Positions 29,156 through 38,916 of a stretch of DNA of 49,348 bases are shown one piece after another. A program made the translations under genes and the position numbers. Where the stretch lies: NCBI RefSeq assembly GCF_902805515.1, contig NZ_CADCTE010000056.1, positions 1 to 49,348 on the forward strand, read 5' to 3'. Under the pieces are notes generated by a model. It was not told the DNA's origin. It saw only the letters and a program-made list of their open reading frames with translations, and ran no database searches. Positions within the stretch are counted from its first letter, which is position 1. Each line of letters starts with the position of its first letter. The stretch comes from an uncultured Arthrobacter sp. GTDB lineage: Bacteria; Actinomycetota; Actinomycetes; Actinomycetales; Micrococcaceae.

Positions 29156-30892
29156 GTGACCAACGAGACTTCCCCTGCCTCCACCCCTTCCACCCCGTCC
29201 TCCGGCTCCGGCTCCGAGGGTGCCGCACGCCAGCCGACGGCCATCGACGCCGTCGCGGAGACCTACACCGCCACCCTGACCCGGTTGGACCCCGGATTCG
29301 CCACGGTCCTCGGCGTGCCCGGCCGGGAGACCGAATTCCGTGACTACTCCCCGGCCGGCGTTGAGGCCTTCGCCGAAGCGGCCCGCTCCGCCCTGGCCGA
29401 CCTTTCCGGACTCGAGCCGGTCGACGACGTCGACGCCGTGACCCTCGACGCGATGCGCGAACGCCTCGGGCTTGAACTGGAGATCCATGAGACCGGGGCG
29501 AACCTTTCGGAGCTCAACAACCTCGAAAGCCCCGCCCAGAACGTCCGGGCCATCTTCGACCTCATGCCGACGGCCACCGAGGAGCACTGGGCGCACATCG
29601 CCGGCCGCCTGTCGAACGTCCCGGCCGCCCTCTCGGGCTACATCACCTCCCTGCGCCGCGGACGGGAGCTGGGCCTTGTCGCTGCCGCCCGCCAGATCGG
29701 CATCGTCATCGAGCAGGTCACCCGGTACGCCGAGGACGGCGGCTTCTTCGACAGCTTCGCCGCGGGCGCGGCCACGGACGACGGGCCCGTGACCGGGCCG
29801 CTCGCCGCCGAGCTGCGCAGCGGAGCCGAGGCCGCCCGCCAGGCCTACCGCGGGCTCGCCGCGTTCCTGCAGGAGGAGCTGCTGCCCGGTGCCCCCACCA
29901 AGGACGCCGTCGGCCGTGAACGCTACGCCCTGATGTCGCGCCTGTTCCTCGGGTCCGCCGTCGACCTCGAGGAGACCTACCAGTGGGGCGTCGAGGAACT
30001 CGACCGCATCATCGCCGAACAGGAGGCGGTCGCCTCGGAGATCCGGCCCGGTGCCTCCATCGAGGAGGCCATCTCGGTCCTCGATGCCGATCCGGCCCGC
30101 CAGCTCCACGGCACCGACGCGCTGCGCGAGTGGATGCAGGAGCTGTCCGACGGCGCGGTGCAGGCCCTGGCCGGCGTGCACTTCGACATTCCCGACATCA
30201 TGCGCACCCTCGAATGCCGGATCGCCCCCACCCACGAGGGCGGCATCTACTACACCGGCCCCAGCGACGATTTCTCCCGGCCCGGCCGCATGTGGTGGTC
30301 AGTGCCCGAGGGTGAGGACTCGTTCACCACCTGGAAGGAGACGACGACCGTCTACCACGAGGGCGTCCCGGGCCACCACCTCCAGGTCGCCACCGCGGTC
30401 TACCAGCGGCGGCTGTTGAACGCCTGGCGGCGCAACGCCGTCTGGGTCTCCGGCCAGGGCGAGGGGTGGGCGCTGTACGCCGAACGCCTGATGCAGGAGC
30501 TCGGCTTCCTCAACGATCCGGGCGACCGGCTCGGGATGCTCGACGCCCAGCGGATGCGTGCGGCGCGCGTGGTCTTCGACATCGGCGTCCACCTCGAACT
30601 CGAGGTGCCGCAGCGGTGGGGCTCGGGAACGTGGACCCCTGAGAAGGGCTACGAATTCCTCCGCAGCAACATCGCCATCAGCGAGGGCCAGCTGAACTTC
30701 GAGTTCAACCGGTACCTGGGCTGGCCCGGGCAGGCGCCCTCCTACAAGGTGGGGCAGCGGCTCTGGGAGCAGATCCGCGACGAGGTCAAGGAACGCGAGG
30801 GCGCAGCCTTCGACCTGCGGGCCTTCCACACCCGGGCGCTCAACCTCGGGTCGGTGGGGCTGGACACGCTCCGCCGGGCGCTGCTGAGCTAG
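29156..30892 (+). CDS. DUF885-family metallopeptidase-like protein
   Basis: A 578-residue DUF885 protein, probably a zinc-dependent peptidase or carboxypeptidase; the family is poorly characterised. The likely metal site is VYHEGVPGHHLQ, with His401, Glu402 and His407 in an HExxPGH pattern, backed by GEGWALYAERLMQELGF, which should supply a further ligand. An N-terminal 30-residue Ser/Thr/Pro-rich stretch is not a signal peptide, so the protein should be cytoplasmic. GTG 29156 begins six bases after TAGGCT (leaderless). A perfect 11-bp hairpin follows the stop. It is divergent from the serpin gene: an inhibitor beside a peptidase-like enzyme is suggestive, but serpins normally target serine or cysteine proteases, so they need not be partners. 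Confidence 0.85.
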   Translation: MTNETSPASTPSTPSSGSGSEGAARQPTAIDAVAETYTATLTRLDPGFATVLGVPGRETEFRDYSPAGVEAFAEAARSALADLSGLEPVDDVDAVTLDAMRERLGLELEIHETGANLSELNNLESPAQNVRAIFDLMPTATEEHWAHIAGRLSNVPAALSGYITSLRRGRELGLVAAARQIGIVIEQVTRYAEDGGFFDSFAAGAATDDGPVTGPLAAELRSGAEAARQAYRGLAAFLQEELLPGAPTKDAVGRERYALMSRLFLGSAVDLEETYQWGVEELDRIIAEQEAVASEIRPGASIEEAISVLDADPARQLHGTDALREWMQELSDGAVQALAGVHFDIPDIMRTLECRIAPTHEGGIYYTGPSDDFSRPGRMWWSVPEGEDSFTTWKETTTVYHEGVPGHHLQVATAVYQRRLLNAWRRNAVWVSGQGEGWALYAERLMQELGFLNDPGDRLGMLDAQRMRAARVVFDIGVHLELEVPQRWGSGTWTPEKGYEFLRSNIAISEGQLNFEFNRYLGWPGQAPSYKVGQRLWEQIRDEVKEREGAAFDLRAFHTRALNLGSVGLDTLRRALLS

Positions 30893-30896
30893 CTCT

Positions 30897-30922
30897 CCGG
30901 GGCGGGCCGCCGCCCGCCCCGG
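30897..30922 (+). terminator. Hairpin after the DUF885 gene
   Basis: CCGGGGCGGGC (30897-30907) and GCCCGCCCCGG (30912-30922) form a perfect 11-bp stem with a 4-base loop, five bases after the stop. Confidence 0.75.
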
Positions 30923-30946
30923 TTCCCGGCCGGCCCGCCGCCTGCA

Positions 30947-30952
30947 TAGGGT
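30947..30952 (+). promoter_or_regulatory. Leaderless -10 element of maf
   Basis: TAGGGT, exactly six bases before ATG 30959. Confidence 0.55.
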
Positions 30953-30958
30953 AGGGGA

Positions 30959-31591
30959 ATGACTCCGCGCCTGATCCTCGCCTCGGCCTCCCCCGCCCGC
31001 ACCAAACTCCTTCGGGAGGCCGGCATCCGGCACACCACCCTCGTCTCGGACGTCGACGAGGCCGCCGTCGCGGCCGGGTACGGGGAGCTCGACGCCTACG
31101 ACACCTCCCTGCTGCTCGCGCGGGCCAAGGCCGAAGCGGTCGCCTCCCTGCCCGAGGCCGAGGACGCCCTCGTGGTGGGGTGCGACTCCATCTTCGAATT
31201 CGAGGGTGAGGCGCACGGCAAGCCCTACGAGCCCGACGTCGCCCGCGCCCGGATCCGGCGTATGAGCGGCTCCTCGGGGGTGCTTCACACCGGTCACTGG
31301 CTGGTCGACAACCGGGAGAACGGTTCGGGCGCCACCATCGGCGGGGTCAACTCCGCCACCGTCCACTTCGGGGTGATGTCCGAGCAGGAGGTGGACGCCT
31401 ACGTCGCCAGCGGGGAGCCCCTTCACTGCGCCGGCTCCTTCACCATCGACGGGCTGGGCGGTGCCTTCATCGAACGGATCGAGGGCGATCCGCACACCGT
31501 GGTCGGGCTCAGCATCTCCACGCTCCGCGCGCTGCTGGCCTCGGCGGGCGTCCCGGTGACCGACCTGTGGGAATCCGCGGACCGCGCCTGA
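30959..31591 (+). CDS. maf: Maf-family nucleoside triphosphate pyrophosphatase
   Basis: A 210-residue house-cleaning enzyme that hydrolyses non-canonical or methylated nucleoside triphosphates to monophosphates. The start LILASASPARTKLLREAGI is the phosphate-binding signature (S-x-S-P-R/A-R type), followed by LARAKAEAVA, VVGCDSIFEFEGEAHGKPYEP, the acidic catalytic region, and AYVASGEPLHCAGSFTIDGLG near the C-terminus. TAGGGT six bases before the ATG suggests a leaderless transcript. As I recall, maf also lies between accE and accA3 in mycobacteria, so its position here, before accBC, reflects old gene order. Confidence 0.93.
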   Translation: MTPRLILASASPARTKLLREAGIRHTTLVSDVDEAAVAAGYGELDAYDTSLLLARAKAEAVASLPEAEDALVVGCDSIFEFEGEAHGKPYEPDVARARIRRMSGSSGVLHTGHWLVDNRENGSGATIGGVNSATVHFGVMSEQEVDAYVASGEPLHCAGSFTIDGLGGAFIERIEGDPHTVVGLSISTLRALLASAGVPVTDLWESADRA

Positions 31592-31595
31592 GCGA

Positions 31596-31614
31596 TTTGT
31601 AGGACCCCTACAAA
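31596..31614. promoter_or_regulatory. acc operator, copy 2 (accBC)
   Basis: TTTGTAGG-ACC-CCTACAAA has perfect 8-bp arms and a three-base centre. Aligned with the accD copy it shares the core TGTAGGANYCCTACA (13 of 17 positions). It lies four bases after the maf stop and 96 bases before the accBC ATG. A possible -10 (TAGGCT, 31675-31680) is 60 bases downstream, so its placement relative to the promoter differs from copy 1. Confidence 0.7.
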
Positions 31615-31710
31615 GGAAGGGCCCGCAACACGCAACGACGGCACCGTTTATGGGCGGAATCAACAATTAGACGCTAGGCTCCGATCAGACCCGAAGGAGC
31701 ATTCCACCCC

Positions 31711-33543
<1,833 letters not shown>

Positions 33544-33554
33544 ACGGAGGGCGG

Positions 33555-34235
33555 TCAGCCGTCCTTCTTCTCCTCCGACTTCCCCTTGCCGGGGTCGTCG
33601 TTGCCTTTGCCTGCGCCCTCGTCCTTTTCGTCGTCCTTGCCCGGATCCTCCTTCGGTTCCTCGGGCTTCGGTTCCTCGGGCGCGGGCTCCTCGGGCTTCG
33701 GTTCCTCGGGCGCGGGCTCCGCAGGCTCAGGTGCCTCCGGTTCCGGCGCGGCCGGGGAGGGTTCGACCGGCGAGGGTTCAATTGGCGAGGGTTCAACCGG
33801 CGCGGGCTCGACCGGCGCCGGCTCGACGGGAGCCGGAACCACCGGCGCGGGCGGAGCGGCGGAGGTCGCCGGCGCAGGGGCAGGGCCGGCCGGGGGCGTT
33901 GTCGACGCCGAAGGGGTCGGCTCCTCGCCGGCCTCCTGGAGGGAGGCGACGACGGCGTCGATCCTCGCCGAGATCAGCGCCGCGCGGTCCTCGGACATCG
34001 CGCCATCGGCGGCCGACGCCTCAACCTCCTGCCGCAGGGCGTCGGCGCGGTCCAGGGCGGCCTGCGTGTTCCCCGCGGCGGCGAGGCCGGCGATTTCGCG
34101 CACCGAGGCCGAAAGCTGCCGGGCGGCCTCCGCGTCCAGCGAGCCGGGCGCCCCGCAGCCGGCCAGGGCCAGCGACCCGGCGACGGCGGCCACCAGGACC
34201 GGGCGGGACAGGACCCGCCGGATTCTCAGCATCAT
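33555..34235 (-). CDS. Repeat-rich lipoprotein coupled to the Ser/Thr kinase
   Basis: A 226-residue exported lipoprotein of unknown function. The signal peptide (RRVLSRPVLVAAVAGSLALAGC) ends in lipobox LAGC with Cys at about 27. A predicted alpha-helical segment of some 80 residues follows, then a Pro/Glu/Lys-rich stalk: five-residue PVEPA/PVEPS units, next a PEEPKPEEP-type block, then a charged Lys/Asp/Glu/Gly end. At DNA level the stalk contains a perfect 30-base tandem duplication (33661-33690 = 33691-33720) and five 15-base units (33766-33840). Its ATG overlaps the kinase stop (ATGA), so the two are made together; a surface or cell-wall sensor role is conceivable. No homologue recognised. 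Confidence 0.8.
   Translation of the reverse strand: MMLRIRRVLSRPVLVAAVAGSLALAGCGAPGSLDAEAARQLSASVREIAGLAAAGNTQAALDRADALRQEVEASAADGAMSEDRAALISARIDAVVASLQEAGEEPTPSASTTPPAGPAPAPATSAAPPAPVVPAPVEPAPVEPAPVEPSPIEPSPVEPSPAAPEPEAPEPAEPAPEEPKPEEPAPEEPKPEEPKEDPGKDDEKDEGAGKGNDDPGKGKSEEKKDG
33661..33840. repeat. Tandem repeats in the lipoprotein stalk
   Basis: 33661-33690 is repeated exactly at 33691-33720 (30 bases, ten codons). Further on, five 15-base units (33766-33840) of the form ACCGGCGAGGGTTCA, with variation, encode five-residue PVEP[A/S] units. Both unit lengths keep the frame, so stalk length could vary between strains. Confidence 0.85.
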
Positions 34236-35680
34236 GGGTTCACGCTTTCGTAGAGTTCCTCAAGCCGTTCGCCGGTGGTTCCCGGCACCGACGGCAGGGG
34301 TTCGGGGTCGGCGCCCGATCCGGCGGGCCGGTTCAGCACCACCGCGGCAAGCACTCCCAGCGCCGCCAGCAGCACCGCGACGGCGATCAGCCAGCCCGGT
34401 ACGCGCCTGCGCCGGATTCCGCGGTCCCCGCCGGAGGGAGAAGGCCGGTCCGGATCGAGGACCGGAGAGGCACCCACCGGTGCGGGAACCTCTGCGGTCT
34501 CCGGGCCCCGGACGGGATCCCCTGCGATGGGCGGGGCGGTTGCGGCACCGGCGGGGAGGGGACTCGTCGGAGCGGCTGCCGCGGTCGATACCGCCGTAGG
34601 TGCCGCCGTCGTGGGTGCTGCCGCAGGTGCCGGCGTCGTCGGGGCTGGCGCCGCCGTGGGTGCTGCCGCGGGCAGGGCCACAGTGTGGGCCGCCGCTACC
34701 GGCACGGCAGCCGTGGGCGCATCCACCTGCGATACCGGCGCCGTCGGAGTGTCAGCCCCCTCGCTGGGCGCCGCGCCCGGGCCAGGGGCCGGACCGCCCG
34801 CCGCGGGCATCGCCTGGGGAGGGTCCAGGGGCACCAGGGCAGCCTGCACGGCGGCAGCCGGCGCGCCGCCGTCGAGCTCGGCCAGCGCCGTCGCGACGGC
34901 ACGGGCGTCGGGACGGGCAGCGGGATCGTCGAGGGTCATGGCGGCCAGAAGCTCGCCCATTCCGGCGCCGGCGCTTGCCGGGATGGAAGGGCTGCGGTGC
35001 AACCGGGCCAGGGCGCTTTCGACCCCGGTCCCGGGGAAGGCCCGTTCGCCGGTCAGGCACTCGATCAGGACCAGGCCCAGGGAGTAGATGTCGGTGGGCG
35101 TTCCCACCATCTCGCCGCGGGCCTGCTCGGGGCTGAAGTAGGCGGCGCTGCCGATGACCTGCCCGGTGGCTGTCATACCGCTCCCGTCGAAGAACCGGGC
35201 GATGCCGAAGTCGGTCAGCAGATAGGTGAAGACACCGCTTCCGGGCTCGGCGTCGCGGGTGAGGATATTCGACGGTTTGATGTCCCGGTGGATGACGCCG
35301 CGGTGATGGATATGGTGCAGCGCCCGCGAGAGGTCGAGGCCCACGTGGCGGGCTCCGGCGGGGGTCAGCGGGCCGCTGCGGAGCATAGCTCCAAGGTCGG
35401 GGCCCGGAATGTACTCCATCACGAGGTAGGCGCCGTCGCCGGAGGCGTGTTCGGTGTCCATGTCGAGCACCCGGACCAGCCCGGGGTGGTCGAGCCCTGC
35501 GAGGAGCCTCGCCTCGACGGATCCGCGTTCGATTCCGTCGGCGGTGCCGGGTCGGAACACCTTGATGGCAACGTCACGTTCGAGTCGGGTATCCCGGCCC
35601 AGGTACACCTCGGCCATCCCGCCGGCACCCACGCGCCGGCCGAGCGCGTAGCGCCCGCCCGCAAGTGTAGAAACCGTCAT
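34232..35680 (-). CDS. Eukaryotic-like serine/threonine protein kinase, membrane anchored, no PASTA domains
   Basis: A 482-residue kinase. The N-terminal kinase domain is complete: glycine loop VGAGGMAEVYLG, ATP-Lys40 (VAIKV), alpha-C Glu56, catalytic HRDIKPSN (Asp133), DFG (157-159) and FSPE (182-185) ahead of the GTPTDIYSLGLVL helix. Residues about 300-425 are an Ala/Pro/Thr-rich juxtamembrane linker. One membrane helix (WLIAVAVLLAALGVLAAVVL) is near 430-450; only about 33 residues lie outside, so it has no sensor domain of its own, unlike PknB. ATG 35680 has GGGAG just upstream, and TACGAT (35703-35698, minus) is a likely -10. Its stop overlaps the lipoprotein ATG; that lipoprotein may supply the missing outer part (inference). 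Confidence 0.9.
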   Translation of the reverse strand: MTVSTLAGGRYALGRRVGAGGMAEVYLGRDTRLERDVAIKVFRPGTADGIERGSVEARLLAGLDHPGLVRVLDMDTEHASGDGAYLVMEYIPGPDLGAMLRSGPLTPAGARHVGLDLSRALHHIHHRGVIHRDIKPSNILTRDAEPGSGVFTYLLTDFGIARFFDGSGMTATGQVIGSAAYFSPEQARGEMVGTPTDIYSLGLVLIECLTGERAFPGTGVESALARLHRSPSIPASAGAGMGELLAAMTLDDPAARPDARAVATALAELDGGAPAAAVQAALVPLDPPQAMPAAGGPAPGPGAAPSEGADTPTAPVSQVDAPTAAVPVAAAHTVALPAAAPTAAPAPTTPAPAAAPTTAAPTAVSTAAAAPTSPLPAGAATAPPIAGDPVRGPETAEVPAPVGASPVLDPDRPSPSGGDRGIRRRRVPGWLIAVAVLLAALGVLAAVVLNRPAGSGADPEPLPSVPGTTGERLEELYESVNP

Positions 35681-35806
35681 CGCTCCCGCATCCAGTAATC
35701 GTAAGTAAGCTTCCTTTAGTTGATTGTACGGGCAACCCGGCGCCCGCGCGGCACCTGCTGAAACTCGGAAACCACCCGAAAAACGGCCCACCGGGGGTTA
35801 AACGAC

Positions 35807-35839
35807 GCCGGCGCGCCCCCCGAGGGGAACCGCGCCGGC
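35807..35839 (-). terminator. Hairpin after the MHS transporter gene
   Basis: GCCGGCGCG (35807-35815) and CGCGCCGGC (35831-35839) pair perfectly; the spacer can add a CCCC/GGGG inner stem. It begins 20 bases after the transporter stop at 35859. Confidence 0.7.
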
Positions 35840-35858
35840 TCGTTGATTCGGATAAGGA

Positions 35859-37262
35859 TCAGGCGATGTGGTTCTCGTAGTCCCGGTCGCGGGTTTCGCG
35901 GGAGATCCACAGGGCGACGAAGGTCAGGACCGCCGCAATGCTGAGGTAGAGCCCCACCAGGAAGGTGCTACCGTCGGCGACCTTCCACAGCGCAATGGCC
36001 ACGAAGGACGCCGGCGCCGCACCGATCACGCTTGAGAGGTTGTAGGCCACGGCGGACCCGGTGTAGCGCACGTTCGCCGGAAAGAGTTCAGGCAGGACGG
36101 CGGCCATCGGCCCGAAGGTCAGGCCCATGAGGATGAACCCGATGATCAGCAGCGCCATGGCACCGGTGCTGCCGGCACCGAAGAGGGGAACCCAGGTGAA
36201 GCCGAAGACGGCGATGCCCGCGGTCACCGCCAGGAGCATCCTGCGGCGTCCGAACCGTTCCGCCAGCGGACCGGAGACGAGCGTGAAGATCCCGAAGAAC
36301 ACGACACCGAGGATGAGCATCCACAGGAAGTCGCCGCGGTCGATCCCGAGTCCCGGCACGAAGCCCGTCGCGTCGAACTCCTTGCCCGCGGCCTCGGCGC
36401 CGGCCCGAGCCTGCTCGACCGTGGCCGGGCTGGTCCCGTAGGTCAGGGTGAAGGAGGTCATCAGGTAGAACAGCACGTACGTGGCGAACATGATGAAGGT
36501 GCCCAGCACCAGCGGCCGCCAGTGCCGGCGGAAGACCTCGCCGAGGGGAAGCTTGACGACCTTGCCCTCGTCCCGGACCTTCTGGAAGGAAAGGCTCTCG
36601 ATGAGCTTCAGCCGCACGTACAGCCCGACGATCACCAGGACGGCGCTGAGCAGGAACGGAACGCGCCAGCCCCAGCTCAGGAACTGCTCGTCCGTCAGGG
36701 TGGTGTTGAGCACGACGAAGAGGATGTTCGCGAGGATGAAGCCGATCGGGGCGCCAAGCTGCGGGAAGGTGCCGAAGACGGCACGCTTGCCCTGAGGGGC
36801 GTTCTCGGTGGCCAGCAGGGCCGCACCGCTCCACTCGCCGCCGAGGGCGAGGCCCTGGAAGAAGCGCAGCACGACGAGCAGCAGCGGGGCGAGGATGATC
36901 CAGCCGGCGTTTTCCGCCGTCGGAAGCAGCCCGATCAGGAAGGTCGCGATACCCATGGTGAGCAGGGAGGCCACCAGCGTGGCCTTGCGGCCGATCTTGT
37001 CACCGTAGTGACCGAAGATGATCGAGCCGAGCGGGCGGGCGACGAACGCGACGCCGAAGACGGCGAAGGAGCTCAGGAGCTGGTTCGCCGGGGTGGCGTT
37101 GGGGAAGAACAGGGCCGGGAAGACCAACACCGACGCCGTGGCGTAGATGTAGAAGTCGTAGAACTCGATGGTGGTGCCGATGAGGCTGGCGAAGATGACG
37201 CGGCCGCGCGGATTCAGCGGCTTGGTGGCCCCGCCCAGTGCAGCGGGTGACGAAGAGGACAT
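35859..37262 (-). CDS. MFS transporter, metabolite:H+ symporter (MHS) family
   Basis: A 467-residue secondary transporter with 12 predicted membrane helices. The opening VIFASLIGTTIEFYDFYIYA, FVARPLGSIIFGHYGDKIGRK (the MFS loop 2-3 motif) and RFFQGLALGGEWSGAALLATENAP are hallmarks of the MHS group, which includes ShiA, ProP, KgtP and aromatic-acid carriers. Substrate is unknown: an organic acid, compatible solute or aromatic acid taken up with protons. A hydrophilic segment near residue 270-295 between helices is longer than usual. Two spaced TGGAC/GTCCA inverted repeats upstream (37349-37398) suggest substrate-responsive control. No catabolic gene adjoins it. Confidence 0.9.
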   Translation of the reverse strand: MSSSSPAALGGATKPLNPRGRVIFASLIGTTIEFYDFYIYATASVLVFPALFFPNATPANQLLSSFAVFGVAFVARPLGSIIFGHYGDKIGRKATLVASLLTMGIATFLIGLLPTAENAGWIILAPLLLVVLRFFQGLALGGEWSGAALLATENAPQGKRAVFGTFPQLGAPIGFILANILFVVLNTTLTDEQFLSWGWRVPFLLSAVLVIVGLYVRLKLIESLSFQKVRDEGKVVKLPLGEVFRRHWRPLVLGTFIMFATYVLFYLMTSFTLTYGTSPATVEQARAGAEAAGKEFDATGFVPGLGIDRGDFLWMLILGVVFFGIFTLVSGPLAERFGRRRMLLAVTAGIAVFGFTWVPLFGAGSTGAMALLIIGFILMGLTFGPMAAVLPELFPANVRYTGSAVAYNLSSVIGAAPASFVAIALWKVADGSTFLVGLYLSIAAVLTFVALWISRETRDRDYENHIA

Positions 37263-37348
37263 GAGATCGGCTTTCTCTTGCGGGGCTTCAGACCGGCCGG
37301 GGCTCCTAAACGATCCCGGTGGCCAATCCGTTCAGTGAATCCACATAT

Positions 37349-37398
37349 TGGACCACTTGCGTCCACCCAGTGGAGAAGTGTGTCCAACCCGTGGACAC
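37349..37398. promoter_or_regulatory. Pair of TGGAC/GTCCA palindromes upstream of the MHS transporter
   Basis: Site 1: TGGAC (37349-37353), seven bases, GTCCA (37361-37365). Site 2: GTGTCCA (37380-37386), five bases, TGGACAC (37392-37398). Their centres are 32 bases apart, about three helical turns. They lie 87-136 bases upstream of the transporter ATG and look like operators of a dimeric regulator such as an IclR or GntR protein (inference). The 190-base gap to the lpdA stop holds no gene. Confidence 0.55.
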
Positions 37399-37452
37399 GG
37401 ACTCCGGTGCCGATCTCTAGGCAGTCCGGCTGCGGCGTCCTCCCCCGCGGCC

Positions 37453-38850
37453 CTACAGGCGCACGTGGAGCCGGCGGGCGGCCTCGGAGATCGATCCGGT
37501 CAGCGAGGGATACACGGTGAAGGTGTTGGCGACGTCGTCGACGTGGAGCTTCTTGGTCACCGCGATCGCCAGCGGGAAAATCAGCTCGGAGGCGCGTGGA
37601 CCGACGACGACCCCGCCGATCACCGTGCCCGAGCCGGCGCGGGAGATGACCTTCACGAAGCCGTCCTTGACGTTCATCATCTTCGCCCGCGCGTTGGTGT
37701 GGAGGGACAGCTTGACGACGTCGCCCTGGTACTTGCCCGAGGCGATGTCGGCCTCGGTGACACCGACCGTGGCAATCTCCGGCGTGGTGAAGATGTTCGA
37801 GGCGACCTGCTTGAGCTTGAGCGGGGTGACGGTGTCCCCCAGCAGGTGCGCGATGGCGATCCGGCCCTGCATGGCGGCGACCGAGGCGAGGGCGAACACC
37901 CCGGTGCAGTCACCGGCGGCGTACACGTTCGGCGCCGTCGTGCGCGAGACTCCGTCCACGACGATGTGGCCCGACTCGGTCAGGGCCACCCCGGCCTCTT
38001 CAAGGCCGATGTCGGCGGTGTTCGGCACCGCGCCCACGGCCATGAGGCAGTGGCTGCCCTCGATGACCTTGCCGTCGGAGAGGTGGACCTCGACGCCGGC
38101 CGAGGTGCGCTTGACCTTGTCGGCGCGGGTCTTCGAGAGAACGGTCATGCCCCGGTTGAGGAAGACGTCCTCGAGGACGGCGGCGGCGTCGGCGTCCTCA
38201 CCGGGAAGCACCTGGTCACGGCTGGAGACGAGCGTGACCTTGGAGCCCAGCCCGTTGTAGGCGGAGGCGAACTCCGCGCCCGTGACGCCGGAACCGACGA
38301 CGATCAGGTGCTCGGGGATCTCCGTGAGGTTATAGACCTGGGTCCAGTTGAAGATCCGCTCCCCGTCCGGCACTGCGGTGGAGAGCTCGCGGGGGTGGGA
38401 TCCGACGGCGATCAGCAAGGCGTCGGCCTCGATCACCGAGGTCTTCCCCTCGGAGACAACCTCGATGCGGTGGTTGTCAAGGAGCTTCCCCGTGCCGATG
38501 ATGACCTTCACGCCCTTGCGCTCAAGGGTGGCCCGGATGTCGGCTGACTGACCCGCCGCGAGCTTCAGGAGCCGCTGGTTGACCTTGTGAAGGTCGGCCG
38601 CGACAGAGGTGTCGGTGAAGTTCACCCCGAGGCTGTGCGCATCGGTGAAGCGGGTCATGGTGTCCGCGGTGGCGATGAGGGTCTTCGAGGGGACCACATC
38701 GGTCAGCACCGCCGAGCCGCCCAGCCCCTGCCGTTCGACGATCGTGACGTTGGCGCCGAGGGAGGAAGCGACCATCGCCGCCTCGTATCCGCCCGGGCCG
38801 CCGCCGAGGATGGCAATACGCAGGGAGCTGAAATCAAGTTGATTGGTCAC
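37453..38850 (-). CDS. lpdA: LpdA-type NAD(P)H quinone reductase (dihydrolipoamide dehydrogenase paralogue)
   Basis: A 465-residue two-dinucleotide-binding flavoprotein. FAD loop: IAILGGGPGGYEAAMVASSLGA; NAD loop: LIVVGSGVTGAEFASAYNGLG; FAD-contact NVYAAGDCTG. Where true dihydrolipoamide dehydrogenases have the redox disulfide (GGTCLNVGCIPSK), this protein reads GGSAVLTDVVPSK, with neither cysteine. That matches M. tuberculosis LpdA (Rv3303c), which reduces quinones and helps against oxidative stress. So it is not part of pyruvate dehydrogenase. The start is GTG 38850. It is divergent from punA, with 334 bases between; the same lpdA/deoD/pmmB neighbourhood exists in mycobacteria as I recall. 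Confidence 0.9.
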   Translation of the reverse strand: MTNQLDFSSLRIAILGGGPGGYEAAMVASSLGANVTIVERQGLGGSAVLTDVVPSKTLIATADTMTRFTDAHSLGVNFTDTSVAADLHKVNQRLLKLAAGQSADIRATLERKGVKVIIGTGKLLDNHRIEVVSEGKTSVIEADALLIAVGSHPRELSTAVPDGERIFNWTQVYNLTEIPEHLIVVGSGVTGAEFASAYNGLGSKVTLVSSRDQVLPGEDADAAAVLEDVFLNRGMTVLSKTRADKVKRTSAGVEVHLSDGKVIEGSHCLMAVGAVPNTADIGLEEAGVALTESGHIVVDGVSRTTAPNVYAAGDCTGVFALASVAAMQGRIAIAHLLGDTVTPLKLKQVASNIFTTPEIATVGVTEADIASGKYQGDVVKLSLHTNARAKMMNVKDGFVKVISRAGSGTVIGGVVVGPRASELIFPLAIAVTKKLHVDDVANTFTVYPSLTGSISEAARRLHVRL

Positions 38851-38916
38851 AGCACCTTATTGTCCCCCATCCCGGGCGGCGGCCCAAACGATTTGGCGGG
38901 CTTGGCCGGTGAGCAT

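Noticed and set aside
29021-30235. Long minus-strand frame under the DUF885 gene
   Set aside because: The plus-strand protein has a full metal-site motif and its own promoter.
37453-38850. LpdA as a decayed dihydrolipoamide dehydrogenase pseudogene because cysteines are missing
   Set aside because: The frame is intact and matches a known cysteine-free family (Rv3303c type).
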